Counted from the first letter of the stretch, positions 54,322 through 63,956 are shown. The stretch: 64,000 nt of DNA from Lachnospiraceae bacterium (GCA_017516285.1 JAFXDD010000006.1:109331-173330), one strand, 5' to 3'. Program-made: numbers and translations. The notes: generated by a model not told the origin, from the letters alone.

Positions 54322-55251
54322 ATGAAGAAAGCGTTCTTTTTTGTGGATGATGTTATTTGGTGCATGCGAGATGTGGCACGTGAAAAACCTGTGTCTTTAT
54401 TTGATAATGGATACTTTAAAATGTTAAAGAAGTGTCACGATGAATGGGGTGCAACTGTGCAGTTAAACCTTTTTTATCGCACGGACTTTTTTTACGGAAG
54501 CGATGAATTTACATTGAAGCAGATGCCTGATACTTATAAGTCAGAATTTGAAGCAAATGCAGATTGGTTAAAGTTTGCTTTCCATGCAAAGCAAGAATAT
54601 CCTGACTATCCATATGTAAATGGTACATATGAGTATGTAAAGCATGACTATGAGGAAATTATTGGAGAAATTGAGAGATTTGCCGGAAAAGCATCCATTG
54701 CCAATGCAGTAATTACTCATTGGTTACCTATCAGCAAAGAGGGGTGTCGAGCTTTGCATGACTGTGGCGTTAAATTCCTAAGCTTCAGTGCCGGACCTGT
54801 AAAAGAGTATACAGGTGACGAAAGTGTATTACCTTATGGTCATGCTGCAAGACTAAGGCACAATCGTCAACCTGAAACAAAACTGTATACCAGAGCTACA
54901 AAGGATGATAGAATCAAGGCTTCCATCTGTGCATATAACCACCTTACTGATGAAGAAGCTGCCTCTCTGAGAGGTAAAAATATTTCTTTATTAGATAAAT
55001 CAACCGGAATTCGTTATAAAGATTTTGCTGGAGGCCCTTGCCTAAACTTAAATACAGTGGAAGAAATTCGGGACACCTTAATTGCTATAGATAGCAAGGG
55101 GGTAGATTTTATTGGAGCAGCTAACCACGAGCAGTACTACTATCCTGATTATTTTGCTTACCAGCCAGATATGGCAGAAAAGTATTACACTATGGCAAAG
55201 ACATTTCATGATCTGGGGTATACTTTCATTACCGCGGATGATTTCGAGTAA
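54322..55251 (+). CDS. Polysaccharide-deacetylase-like protein, paralogue 2
   Basis: About 309 residues, paralogue of the protein at 48072 over the full length: AFFFVDDVIWCMRDV, TDFFYGSDEFTLKQM, FAFHAKQEYPDYPYVNG, THWLPISKEGCRAL, LPYGHAARLRHNRQPETK and NHEQYYYPDYFAYQPD. The shared Asp-Asp and His residues are likely metal ligands of a CE4-like fold. Start ATG 54322 follows GGAG; ATG 54310 overlaps that site. Followed 19 bp later by an MFS transporter gene. Confidence 0.7.
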   Translation: MKKAFFFVDDVIWCMRDVAREKPVSLFDNGYFKMLKKCHDEWGATVQLNLFYRTDFFYGSDEFTLKQMPDTYKSEFEANADWLKFAFHAKQEYPDYPYVNGTYEYVKHDYEEIIGEIERFAGKASIANAVITHWLPISKEGCRALHDCGVKFLSFSAGPVKEYTGDESVLPYGHAARLRHNRQPETKLYTRATKDDRIKASICAYNHLTDEEAASLRGKNISLLDKSTGIRYKDFAGGPCLNLNTVEEIRDTLIAIDSKGVDFIGAANHEQYYYPDYFAYQPDMAEKYYTMAKTFHDLGYTFITADDFE

Positions 55252-55270
55252 CCCTTAAAAGGAGAAAATC

Positions 55271-56524
55271 ATGAATAGGATATTAACGGACAGGCGTACA
55301 AGCTTGTTAATTGTTATCGTTTGTTTTGTTACTTATACTTTAATCGGTTTTTCGAGAAGTGCGTATACAGCAGCCATTGCCGGCATCATAGATGCCGGCA
55401 TTTTCACGAAAACTGCCGCAGGTACCATTAATTCAAGCTTTTATATTACATATAGTATTACGCAGATTTTGGGAAGCTTTTATGTTGACAAGATTTCCCC
55501 CTTCAAGATTATTGCACTTGGGCTAATAGGTACAATCATTGCTAATGTAATTATGGGATTGTATGCTTCCTACTCAGTTATTTTTATTGCACGATCTTTT
55601 ACAGGTATTGTGCAGTTCGGCATTTGGCCGGCTCTTTTACGAATTATAACAGAGTATATTTGCCCTGATTTGCGTGCTAAAAGTAAGTATTTTATGCCAC
55701 TCGGAATTTCTACTGGCTCTATTTTAAGCTTTTTGATTGCTTCCATCGTTTTAAAATACGGTAACTGGCAGAATTTGTTTACTGTTACTTATGTATCATT
55801 AGGTGTCATTACAATGGTATTTTTTATAACAGTAGCTTACGCTGAAAAGAAAGCCCAGCCAGTGATTCTACAAGTGAAAGAAAATGTAAAATTAACCAGT
55901 GAGGAGGCATCTAAAAAATCAAATATTAGTACTTGGAAAATGGTTTTATCAAGCGGTGCCGTATTTATTTTTGTATTCGCCTTTATGAATAGCTTGGTTG
56001 GGGCAGGTATAGAAAGTTGGATGCCCACATTGATTATGGAAAGCTATGATTTGTCCGCTAGTTTTTCTAGTATCTTGACGACCGTTGCCACTTGCTCAAA
56101 CTTGGTGGGTGTATTTTGGGTTGTTCTTTTCTATCCCAGAGTAGTTAGAAACGAGGTAACAGCAGTAGGTTTGTTTTTCTTAATGTCATTGCCCATGGTA
56201 ATTGTTATGACGTTTGTAGGGAAAATACCTCTGGTAATGACAGTTGGGTTGATTATATTTGTAAACATGTTTAAAAGTGCTGTACATCAGTTCAATACGG
56301 TTGAAATTCCCACAGGCTACAAAAAATATAACAAAGCGGGTATGATGGCAGGATTAATCAATGTAGCTGCCTGTGTGGGCAGTATGGTTGCGGGAACCAT
56401 TTACGGCTATACTGCAGACGAATATGGTTGGAGTGCTACTATTTTGCTTTGGGCGGTTTTTATTTTCATTGGTATGGTAGCAAGTTTTATTGCAACACCT
56501 TTCTGGAAAAATTATAAAAAGTAA
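55271..56524 (+). CDS. MFS transporter
   Basis: 417 residues, 12 membrane helices. It has MFS features such as GSFYVDKISPFK after helix 2 and FTGIVQFGIWPALLRI in helix 4, and the middle loop (about 195-215) is charged as usual. It resembles the GlpT/UhpT-like organophosphate and sugar-acid groups, but the substrate cannot be fixed. AAAAGGAG precedes the start. It likely moves a small product of the GH2 branch and is the intact counterpart of the broken MFS gene at 49000. Confidence 0.9.
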   Translation: MNRILTDRRTSLLIVIVCFVTYTLIGFSRSAYTAAIAGIIDAGIFTKTAAGTINSSFYITYSITQILGSFYVDKISPFKIIALGLIGTIIANVIMGLYASYSVIFIARSFTGIVQFGIWPALLRIITEYICPDLRAKSKYFMPLGISTGSILSFLIASIVLKYGNWQNLFTVTYVSLGVITMVFFITVAYAEKKAQPVILQVKENVKLTSEEASKKSNISTWKMVLSSGAVFIFVFAFMNSLVGAGIESWMPTLIMESYDLSASFSSILTTVATCSNLVGVFWVVLFYPRVVRNEVTAVGLFFLMSLPMVIVMTFVGKIPLVMTVGLIIFVNMFKSAVHQFNTVEIPTGYKKYNKAGMMAGLINVAACVGSMVAGTIYGYTADEYGWSATILLWAVFIFIGMVASFIATPFWKNYKK

Positions 56525-56559
56525 TATAGCTAAATGAAATATTTGGGGGCGAATGGAGT

Positions 56560-58641
56560 ATGAGTAATATGAATATAAATATAGTGATTCCATATCAAAA
56601 TGCTAAAACACAATATAAACTATGGGCAAATGAAGAAGATGATGTTAATTTCAGAGTAGAGAAAGAACGTGCAACAAGATGTACCATTTGTTTTGCGGCC
56701 GTGGAATTAGAAAATTACCTTCAAAAAATTGGTTTTCAAGTATCTATTTCAGAGGAATATCATGATACCTCATACAATGTAGAACTAAGACTGTCAGTTG
56801 ATTTAAATGCTGGTGACAGTACTGGAAAGGTAACCGGTGAAGAGTTTTCTTTTTGTTCTTCCGAGAAGGGGCTTGTTATCGAAGGAACTGGTAGAATCGG
56901 AGTTTTGTATGGTGCTTACGAGTTGTTGAAGGCTCAGGGGATTTGCTGGCTGAATCCGTGGGAAGAGGTGTTACCTATTCAAATGGAGCAATTGCGATTG
57001 CCTGAAGAGAAGTATTATAAAGCCTCCTTTCATATCGGGCGAGGATTTACAAACGAAGGAGCACTGAAGGAGTCAAAACTGTTGTTGCTTTGGATGGCCA
57101 GAAATAAAATGAATTTATCTTCCTACCATGCTCAGACTGCAAAATTTCAACAAAAACTGGGAATGGTTTTTCAACAGGGTGGTCATATTTTTGAGAAAAT
57201 ATTAGATCCCAATAATATTCTGCCTTCTGGAAAAACAATCTGGGAAGAACATCCGGAATGGTATGGATTGCCAAAGAATGGCAGCCGTAAAAAAGAAGAA
57301 GCGATATACAATCAATTTTGTATGAGCAATGATGAATTGCTGGAATTTTTATCAGAGAAAATTCTCCAGAGATTGCAAATGGATTGGTGTCATGCAGACA
57401 TTGTTCATATATCGGGATTTGATACATGGGGTAATAACTGTAACTGTGAAAATTGCAGGAAGATGGGAAATGGCTCTGACTTAAATTTACATTTTATGTC
57501 ATTCCTAAGGAGTTATCTGGACAAAGCGTATACAGAAGGGGCATTGGATAGAAGAGTAACACTATGTTTCACTGCATATGAAGGTACCGCCAACTTAAAG
57601 GCACCTATGCATGCAATACCGGAAAATGTAAGAGATTCCGGGGATTATATCTTATATTGCCCAATTGTACGATGCTTTGAACATTGCATGGATGATGAGT
57701 CATGTGATTATAATCATTATTATAACATGCATCTAAAGGGGTGGAGCGGCATTTCTATGGGCATTAATGAGTATTATAATGTGTCCAAGTTTGAGGATTT
57801 ACCTTTCTTGTTTGCGAGGACGATGCCAAATGATATGAGGCATTACCACAGTCTTGGTGTGAAATGTATGCAGTACATGCATCATCCGATGATTAACTGG
57901 GGTGTCAAAAATCTGACACAGGTATTGTATGCGGAGCTGTGCTGGGATGTAGAAGTAAATGCAAAGGAAGTAATTTCACGGTATTTTAAAGCCAGATACG
58001 GTAACCATGCAAAAGCGATGCAAAAGGTCTATGACCTGATTGAAGAAGCCGGTAAAAACTGCTCTAGCTGGAGAGCATGGTGCCAACACAGTATTTTGTC
58101 CAACCTTCAAAATTGGGATGGCGGCAAACCGGAAAAGGCTTTATATAGAGATAGTCATCTTGGTGATAATGCAGTTCAGATTGGATTAAAAGCAGTGGGA
58201 GATTACAAGGCTGCTATAGAGATATTAAAGGTAGAGATGCAGAAAGCGGAAGATGCATACATAAAGAACACCCAATTTGTTTCCGGTGTGGCTGTAAATC
58301 CTACCGATACCCGGTTTAAATCCAAGCCCAATGTATATGGGGAACGTATCAAGGAAGATTTGATGTCCGTAATATACGGCGTGGATTGTATGGAACTTTT
58401 GGTTCGTTTTGTGGAGTATTATGAGGCATTGCAGACAGAGGCAAATTCCGATGCTGTTTTTGCAAGAATTACAGAGCTTGTCCAGAAAATGTCCATGTAT
58501 TATGTTCCGCTTCGATATCACACTTCTGAGCCAGAGCTTAGTTGCTGTGATGCATTGACAAGGTGCCAGTTAAAGGATTTGTATTATCGGTGTAAGGCAA
58601 AGCGAGATACGCCTCCGAAAGGTGCAGATTGGAGGGAATGA
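56560..58641 (+). CDS. DUF4838-like, GH20-related glycoside hydrolase
   Basis: 693 residues. The N-terminal part looks like a GH20b/glycohydrolase-67-N domain (GLVIEGTGRIGVLYGAYELL), followed by a barrel with DUF4838-type segments: HPEWYGLPKNGSR, the NNCNCENCRKMG Cys cluster and MQYMHHPMINWGVKNLTQVL. Such proteins probably cleave uronic or N-acetyl sugars, but activity is not established. Start 56560 is only 1 bp after GGAG; ATG 56569 (10 bp away) is an alternative. Its stop lies at the junction with a hydrolase fragment. Confidence 0.75.
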   Translation: MSNMNINIVIPYQNAKTQYKLWANEEDDVNFRVEKERATRCTICFAAVELENYLQKIGFQVSISEEYHDTSYNVELRLSVDLNAGDSTGKVTGEEFSFCSSEKGLVIEGTGRIGVLYGAYELLKAQGICWLNPWEEVLPIQMEQLRLPEEKYYKASFHIGRGFTNEGALKESKLLLLWMARNKMNLSSYHAQTAKFQQKLGMVFQQGGHIFEKILDPNNILPSGKTIWEEHPEWYGLPKNGSRKKEEAIYNQFCMSNDELLEFLSEKILQRLQMDWCHADIVHISGFDTWGNNCNCENCRKMGNGSDLNLHFMSFLRSYLDKAYTEGALDRRVTLCFTAYEGTANLKAPMHAIPENVRDSGDYILYCPIVRCFEHCMDDESCDYNHYYNMHLKGWSGISMGINEYYNVSKFEDLPFLFARTMPNDMRHYHSLGVKCMQYMHHPMINWGVKNLTQVLYAELCWDVEVNAKEVISRYFKARYGNHAKAMQKVYDLIEEAGKNCSSWRAWCQHSILSNLQNWDGGKPEKALYRDSHLGDNAVQIGLKAVGDYKAAIEILKVEMQKAEDAYIKNTQFVSGVAVNPTDTRFKSKPNVYGERIKEDLMSVIYGVDCMELLVRFVEYYEALQTEANSDAVFARITELVQKMSMYYVPLRYHTSEPELSCCDALTRCQLKDLYYRCKAKRDTPPKGADWRE

Positions 58642-59084
58642 GCTGCGGAGGCTTGCAGGCTGCACGCTTTGCAGAGCTGTATCCTGAACTTACAGCGGTT
58701 ATGTATCTGGATGCACCGGTGCTGAATATATTAAGCATGGCCGGTCTGGGTGAGCGTAAGTCTGAAAATCCGGATAACATGTGGAGAGAGATAGTTGCGA
58801 CTTATGGAGTTAGTCGCTCCACCATTGTTAATTTCCGCAAGAGCCCGATTGATAATATGGCACCTTTGATTCAAAATAATATTCCCGTCATTATGTTATA
58901 CGGTAATGCGGATAACATAGTTATTTATGAAGAAAACGGCAAGGTTTTGGAGGAGTATTATAAAGAACATGGCGGCATCATAAAAGTAATTGCAAAATCT
59001 ATGTGTGAACATCATCCACATGGGCTTCAGGATGTGACACCGATATTGATTTTGTGGAAAGATATAAATTGCTGTAGAGGTTAA
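58629..59084 (+). pseudogene. Truncated alpha/beta-hydrolase (esterase) fragment
   Basis: About 150 codons starting right at the nucleophile elbow (GMSCGGLQAARFAELYPE) and running to a His near HHPHGLQD, i.e. the C-terminal two thirds of an alpha/beta hydrolase. The N-terminal third is missing and the frame overlaps the end of the preceding gene by 13 bp. Without the N-terminal strands and oxyanion region it is probably non-functional. Confidence 0.65.
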
Positions 59085-59311
59085 AATATTGGGGGTTGGG
59101 GTTAATATATGAAATAAGAATAAGTTGTAAAATCACGCATGTGCGTGTATAGCTTGTCATTTGTGATGTAAAAAAATATTCGAAATTTTTTCAAGATATT
59201 AAAGAGCTAAAGCTGGAAGATATATCGCAGGTTATCAGCCACGTTTGAGGAATGTGGTATATTCCTGCTTGTAGTGCAAAAATGTATTTTTTTTCGTACA
59301 TTAAAAGTTTT
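59085..59311. other. Intergenic region with a possible coding remnant
   Basis: AT-rich gap before the third Rpn-like gene. An open stretch ending at TGA 59246-59248 reads DIKELKLEDISQVISHV, which looks like a C-terminal coding remnant of unknown origin. The right end leads into the shared leader element at 59312. Confidence 0.3.
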
Positions 59312-59352
59312 TTGTGACAAAATGCCTTGCTAATGCCTATACGTAATAGAGG
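59312..59352 (+). promoter_or_regulatory. Leader/promoter element shared with the Rpn gene at 4603 (copy 2)
   Basis: TTGTGACAAAA...TATACGTAATAGAGG; 32 of 41 positions match the copy at 4502-4542 without gaps. TGACAA-N17-TATACG is the likely promoter. Confidence 0.6.
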
Positions 59353-59396
59353 GAGTCTTGGATAACCTCTGAAATATAGCATAGTGAGGTGTTTTT

Positions 59397-60317
59397 ATGT
59401 CAGAAAAACCAAAATTAGAGAACCTGAATGTACTAAGTAATTTTCTTATCAACGCGATTGCCAACGATCCCGATATCTGTGAGCCCTTTTTCCGGCTGAT
59501 AGTTTCTATCCTGTTGGAAATTGAAATTGGTAGGATTACTGTCCGTGCCCAAAATTTTATCCCGGGCAATACCCCTGATTTAAGAGGGATACAGCTGGAC
59601 GTAGAAATTAGAGAGTATCTGGATGATAACGAAATGGATGCCGATTGTCGTATTTATAATGTAGAGCCACAACTATATCCGGATAATTTGCCCAAACGTA
59701 ATCGTTTTTACCAGGCTAAGAAGGACAGCAAAGGCCTGAAGTCCGGAGAAAAGAACTGGAACAAGCTGCCGGACCTGTATATGATTACCATTACCAATTA
59801 TGATCCTTTCGGCGAAGACAGCATGGTATACACCTTTGAGAATACTTGCAAGGAATTTCCGAAATTAGAGTATAGAGACGGATTAAAATTTATATATTTT
59901 AATACCGCGGGTAATTTCAACGCGCCAAAAGCAAAAAAAGAGTTGCTTACATACCTAAATAGTAGTAGAATAGAAAATGTAACAAATGACGATATTGCGC
60001 AGCTTCACAACTATGTGAGCAGCGTAAAACATTCAGCGGAGGTGCAGGGACGTTTTATGACAGTTGGTGAATGGATAGATGCATGTGCAGCAGAAGCTGT
60101 AGCCAAAGCTGCCGCAGAAGCGATGGAATGTGGCTTGGAGCAGGGCGAACGAATTGGTCGTATCAAATCATTGTTAGATTTTTTGACCAATTTAGGACCC
60201 ATTCCGGAGGATTTTGAAGCTCGGCTTCAAAATATAGATGAGGACACTTTGAAAAAGTGGACCAAACTGGCTGCCAGAGCAGAATGCATGGAGGGATTTT
60301 TAGAACAAATTAAATGA
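59397..60317 (+). CDS. Rpn-family PD-(D/E)XK nuclease / putative transposase
   Basis: 306 residues. Likely PD-(D/E)XK residues are Asp68 (LDVEIREYL) and Glu90-x-Gln92 (IYNVEPQLY), followed by RFYQAKKDSKGL, the usual Rpn/PDDEXK_2 continuation, and YMITITNYDPFG. The C-terminal third is helical with AEAMECGLEQGERIGRIK. Unlike the 4603 protein it lacks a long coiled coil, yet the two share an upstream leader. Its stop overlaps an alternative start of the next gene by 4 bp. Confidence 0.85.
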   Translation: MSEKPKLENLNVLSNFLINAIANDPDICEPFFRLIVSILLEIEIGRITVRAQNFIPGNTPDLRGIQLDVEIREYLDDNEMDADCRIYNVEPQLYPDNLPKRNRFYQAKKDSKGLKSGEKNWNKLPDLYMITITNYDPFGEDSMVYTFENTCKEFPKLEYRDGLKFIYFNTAGNFNAPKAKKELLTYLNSSRIENVTNDDIAQLHNYVSSVKHSAEVQGRFMTVGEWIDACAAEAVAKAAAEAMECGLEQGERIGRIKSLLDFLTNLGPIPEDFEARLQNIDEDTLKKWTKLAARAECMEGFLEQIK

Positions 60318-60334
60318 AAGAAAAGAGGAAACTT

Positions 60335-60904
60335 ATGAAAAAACAAACAATTACCTTAACCTATCCATGGGACGAAACATGGGACAAGAACGGCTACAAG
60401 CCGGAAGTAGTTTTTGAGCTCGGTATGAATGAGGTGGGCTTTACGATGCACATTACTGTTAAGGAATCCAATCCTAGAAGAGTACAGACCGAGCATTTAG
60501 CTTTTGTACACGAGGACAGCTGTGTAGAATGGTTCGTGAATTTTATGCCGGAGAAATGCGACAGATATTTTAATTTTGAGGTAAATGCCAATGGTATTAT
60601 GAACGTAGCTTTCCGTAAGGACCGCTATGACAAGCAGCTTTTGAGTCTGGAGGATATTGCATCTCTTGGTATTCAGACTCATATTTACGACGAGTATTGG
60701 GAAGTGGACTATACGGTACCATTTACATTAATTCAGAAATACATACCGGGATATCAGTTTAGGGAAGGCATGACCATTCTTTCCAACTTCTATAAGTGTG
60801 GAGCGAATACGGAATTTCCGCATCATGGTATCTGGAATCCAATGACATTGGAAAAGCCGGATTTCCACAGACCGGAGTTTTTTAAAGAGCTTGTATTGGA
60901 ATAA
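60335..60904 (+). CDS. CBM9-like carbohydrate-binding protein
   Basis: About 189 residues, all beta-rich. It resembles CBM9-like/DOMON domains: LTYPWDETWDKNGYKP, AFVHEDSCVEWFVNFMP, NFEVNANGIMN and a WEVDYTVPF strand. No signal peptide is visible, so the protein is predicted cytoplasmic. Start ATG 60335 follows AGAGGAA; an in-frame ATG at 60314 overlaps the upstream stop. Small stand-alone proteins like this often accompany glycoside hydrolases. Confidence 0.7.
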   Translation: MKKQTITLTYPWDETWDKNGYKPEVVFELGMNEVGFTMHITVKESNPRRVQTEHLAFVHEDSCVEWFVNFMPEKCDRYFNFEVNANGIMNVAFRKDRYDKQLLSLEDIASLGIQTHIYDEYWEVDYTVPFTLIQKYIPGYQFREGMTILSNFYKCGANTEFPHHGIWNPMTLEKPDFHRPEFFKELVLE

Positions 60905-60938
60905 GGTAGTTTTATTCGGGTTGTAGGAGGATAAAGCT

Positions 60939-61655
60939 ATGAATTTTAGCGTAAACAGTACTTTTATGTATGGTGTTGCAGTTTTTGTGATTTTGTTTGT
61001 GTTGGCACAGTCAGCATTTTTCTTAATCAGGGCATTTAAGCGTGGTAAGGAGTTGGGGATTTCTACAGCAAAGCTAAAGAAAACCATTGTTTCCACGGCA
61101 GTATTTACCTTGGCTCCGGCAGTGTCCATTTTAATTGGAATTATTACCTTGTCCAAGTTTTTGGGTATTCCGTTGCCATGGATTCGCATGAGTGTTATCG
61201 GAGCGATTACTTATGAGTTGCCGGCAGCTACCTCAACCGCCAATGCATTGGGTGTTTCTTTGTCAGAGACCATTACGGATCCGGCTACATACACTGCCAT
61301 TGCATGGGTAATGACGTTGGGAATTTTGCCAAGTCTGATTTTGCCGCCTATTTTAATGAAAAAGATACAGGGCGGTATGTTAAAGATGAAGGCTAAGGAC
61401 CAGAAATGGGGAGATTTATTTATGACCAGCCTGTTTCTTGGTATGATTTCTGCTTTCCTTGGCATGGTATTTGCGGATATCCGTACGGGTATTGTGGGGT
61501 GGATCCCTATTTTTGTATTGTTAGCATCTGCAGCACTTATGGCTGTGTGCGGTCTCTTAATCAAGCGGTTTAAATGGATTGAGACTTATGCTATGAGCAT
61601 CAGCATGGTGGGTGGCATGATTTTTGCATGTATCATCACGCCGTTATTATCATAG
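60939..61655 (+). CDS. DUF5058-like membrane protein (possible transporter subunit)
   Basis: 238 residues, about six membrane helices. The start FMYGVAVFVILFVLAQSAFF followed by FKRGKELGISTAKLKKTI resembles DUF5058 family proteins; family assignment is from memory and moderate. A conserved-looking loop YELPAATSTANALG lies between helices. AGGAGG precedes the start, and the next membrane-protein gene begins 11 bp after its stop, so the two likely form one complex. Confidence 0.65.
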   Translation: MNFSVNSTFMYGVAVFVILFVLAQSAFFLIRAFKRGKELGISTAKLKKTIVSTAVFTLAPAVSILIGIITLSKFLGIPLPWIRMSVIGAITYELPAATSTANALGVSLSETITDPATYTAIAWVMTLGILPSLILPPILMKKIQGGMLKMKAKDQKWGDLFMTSLFLGMISAFLGMVFADIRTGIVGWIPIFVLLASAALMAVCGLLIKRFKWIETYAMSISMVGGMIFACIITPLLS

Positions 61656-61666
61656 GAGGTGCTGCC

Positions 61667-62320
61667 ATGAGTGACTATTTAAAGAAAACAGACTGGTATG
61701 GTAAGCTGTGGATTTGGACAGCTACTATTGTAATTATATGTGTGCCGGTTGTAGCGTGTTTGCATTATAATGCATGGCCGGAGGCTGCAGCAGTATTAAA
61801 GGGACTTTTAGGTGTGGCTCCGATTTATTGGACCGTAGGACTAATTGAAGTTATTACATATACCCCGATGTTGGGAACCGGTGGTACCTATTTGGCCTTT
61901 GTTACCGGTAATCTGACTAGCTTGAAGGCGCCAAGTGCCTTGACAGCCATGGAAAATGCAGAGGTAAAGCCGGGTACAGAGGAGGGCGAGGTTATTTCTA
62001 CGATTGCCATCGCTACCAGTTCTATTGTGACCACACTGGTACTGATTTTGGGTGTTTTGGGGTTATCTATGATTTCTCCGATATTGGATTCGCCTGAGTT
62101 AAAGCCGGCCTTTGATAATATTCTTCCAGCCTTATTTGGTGGCCTGGGTATTGTATACATTAGCAAAAACTGGAAGCTTTCTATTGCTCCGCTGGCATTT
62201 ATGATTACCTTATTCCTATTGGTCCCTTCTTTGGCAGGCAGTGTAGGTGTGCTGGTACCGGTAGGAGTGCTGATTACGTTGGGTGCAGCCAGAATTATGT
62301 ATAAGAAAGGCTGGGTATAA
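61667..62320 (+). CDS. Partner membrane protein of the DUF5058-like subunit
   Basis: About 217 residues, five to six membrane helices with [20 protein letters not shown] and [17 protein letters not shown] loops that could line a substrate path. It follows the DUF5058-like gene and precedes the M20 peptidase gene. Start ATG 61667 follows AGGAGG; an upstream in-frame ATG at 61628 lies within the previous gene. A two-subunit importer for the peptidase substrate is plausible. Confidence 0.65.
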   Translation: MSDYLKKTDWYGKLWIWTATIVIICVPVVACLHYNAWPEAAAVLKGLLGVAPIYWTVGLIEVITYTPMLGTGGTYLAFVTGNLTSLKAPSALTAMENAEVKPGTEEGEVISTIAIATSSIVTTLVLILGVLGLSMISPILDSPELKPAFDNILPALFGGLGIVYISKNWKLSIAPLAFMITLFLLVPSLAGSVGVLVPVGVLITLGAARIMYKKGWV

Positions 62321-62321
62321 A

Positions 62322-63764
62322 ATGGGTGCTATGATTTTAGGCATATTAGGCATGGTTATCCTGATATTTCTGGTAGTAATTCTATATAGAACGCTTCGGT
62401 TTAAGCCGGAACCGGAGGCGCCTGTTAAGGCGGAGCGGATTACCTTAAAGGAAGAAAAAATTGTTGCCGACATGGTGGACATGATTCGCTGCAAAACAGT
62501 TTCCTATCATGAGGAAGCATTGGTGGACCGTACGGAATTTGCTAAGTTCGAAGCTTTATTACAGGAGCGTTTTCCTGAGATTACTGCTGCCTGCAGCCTG
62601 GAGAAGCTTGGACAAACCGGTTTATTATATTATTTACCGGGAAAGTCTGATGAGAAGCCAAGCGTCATGATGGCGCATTATGATGTGGTGCCGATAGAAG
62701 AAGCAGGATGGGACAAACCTGCTTTTGAAGGCATTGTCGAAGATGGTTATATATGGGGACGAGGTACGTTGGATACCAAGGGTACTCTTTGTGGTGTTAT
62801 GGAGGCCCTGGAAGAACTGTTGTCACAGGGCTATGTACCTGAAAACGACCTGTACCTCTCTTTTTCCGGTGACGAAGAAACCAGCGGTGATTCCTGTCCG
62901 GCCATCGTATCTTATTTGGAAAAAAGAGGCATCAAGCCTGCAATCGTTGTGGATGAAGGCGGTGCTGTAGTGGAAAAGGTATTTCCGGGCGTAGATAGGG
63001 AATGTGCCGTAGTTGGTGTGGCAGAAAAGGGCTTCATGAATGTAAGGTTTACCATGGATTCTCAGGGCGGACACGCTTCTACACCACCGGTACATACGAT
63101 TGCAGGACAACTCAGTAAGGCAGTGGTAGAGGTGGAGAGCCATCCTTTTAAAAGCCAACTGACGAGACCAGTAGCGGAAATGTTTGATACACTTGGCAGA
63201 CATTCTAACTTTTTGTATCGTATGATTTTTGCCAATTTATGGTGTTTCAAGCCGATATTGGATATGATTTGTAAAATGTCCGGCGGCGAGCTAAATGCTC
63301 TGATGCGCACCACCGTGGCAGTGACCTGCATGGAAGGCAGTAAGGCCTATAACGTACTACCCCCGAAGGCAAGTATGGGAGCCAATATGCGCCTTTTGGG
63401 TAACGACACCGTAGAGTCTGCAAAGGCTTATCTGGAAAAAGTTATTAACAATGACAAGATTAAAGTGGAAGTAGTGGAAGGCAATAATCCATCCATTAGC
63501 TCTGATACCACCTGTCAGGAATGGTCCAAGCTAAAAGATGCCATCCATAATACATGGCCGGAGGCTATCGTATCACCATACCTCATGCTTGCCTGCAGCG
63601 ACTCCAGACACTACTGCCGCATTACCGACAGAGTATACCGCTTCTCTGCTATGAAACTGTCCAAGGAAGAACGCGCCATGATACACGGCAATAATGAACG
63701 CATACCCGTTCCAACACTCTTAAAAACCGTAGAATTCTACATACGCCTGCTGAGGCTTTTGTAA
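62322..63764 (+). CDS. Membrane-anchored M20-family peptidase/deacylase
   Basis: About 480 residues. One N-terminal membrane helix ([19 protein letters not shown]), then the M20 di-zinc domain: MMAHYDVVP (His about 119, Asp 121), [10 protein letters not shown] bridging Asp, GDEETSGD (catalytic Glu about 185) and a lid domain with GGHASTPP. The C-terminal metal His appears in [11 protein letters not shown]20 enzymes hydrolyse dipeptides, N-acyl amino acids or carbamates. Start ATG 62322 is two bases after the upstream stop, suggesting coupling with the membrane pair. Confidence 0.9.
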   Translation: MGAMILGILGMVILIFLVVILYRTLRFKPEPEAPVKAERITLKEEKIVADMVDMIRCKTVSYHEEALVDRTEFAKFEALLQERFPEITAACSLEKLGQTGLLYYLPGKSDEKPSVMMAHYDVVPIEEAGWDKPAFEGIVEDGYIWGRGTLDTKGTLCGVMEALEELLSQGYVPENDLYLSFSGDEETSGDSCPAIVSYLEKRGIKPAIVVDEGGAVVEKVFPGVDRECAVVGVAEKGFMNVRFTMDSQGGHASTPPVHTIAGQLSKAVVEVESHPFKSQLTRPVAEMFDTLGRHSNFLYRMIFANLWCFKPILDMICKMSGGELNALMRTTVAVTCMEGSKAYNVLPPKASMGANMRLLGNDTVESAKAYLEKVINNDKIKVEVVEGNNPSISSDTTCQEWSKLKDAIHNTWPEAIVSPYLMLACSDSRHYCRITDRVYRFSAMKLSKEERAMIHGNNERIPVPTLLKTVEFYIRLLRLL

Positions 63765-63805
63765 ATTCCGGTTTGAAGGGCTGCGGCCCCTCTTAATGCT
63801 TTAAT

Positions 63806-63956
63806 AAAGGAAGGTATCACACGCTCATTTTTGGGGACGCTTCCGCTCAACGAAAGGCTGCAGCGGTACTAAGCTCGACTTCGGCATTCATGCCTCGTCT
63901 CGCTAAGGACCGGCGCCTTTCAATGCCCCATAAACGAGCGTGTGATACCTTCCTTT
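63806..63956. other. 151-bp fully nested palindrome (structured RNA or mobile repeat)
   Basis: Outer arms AAAGGAAGGTATCACACGCTC (63806-63826) and its perfect 21-bp complement (63936-63956) enclose GGGG/CCCC, then GAAAGGC/GCCTTTC, then GCGGTACTAAGC/GCTAAGGACCGGC (imperfect) and an inner GGCAT-TC-ATGCC hairpin. The interior is more GC-rich than its surroundings. A short T-run follows the right arm. It follows the M20 gene and may end its transcript. Confidence 0.7.
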
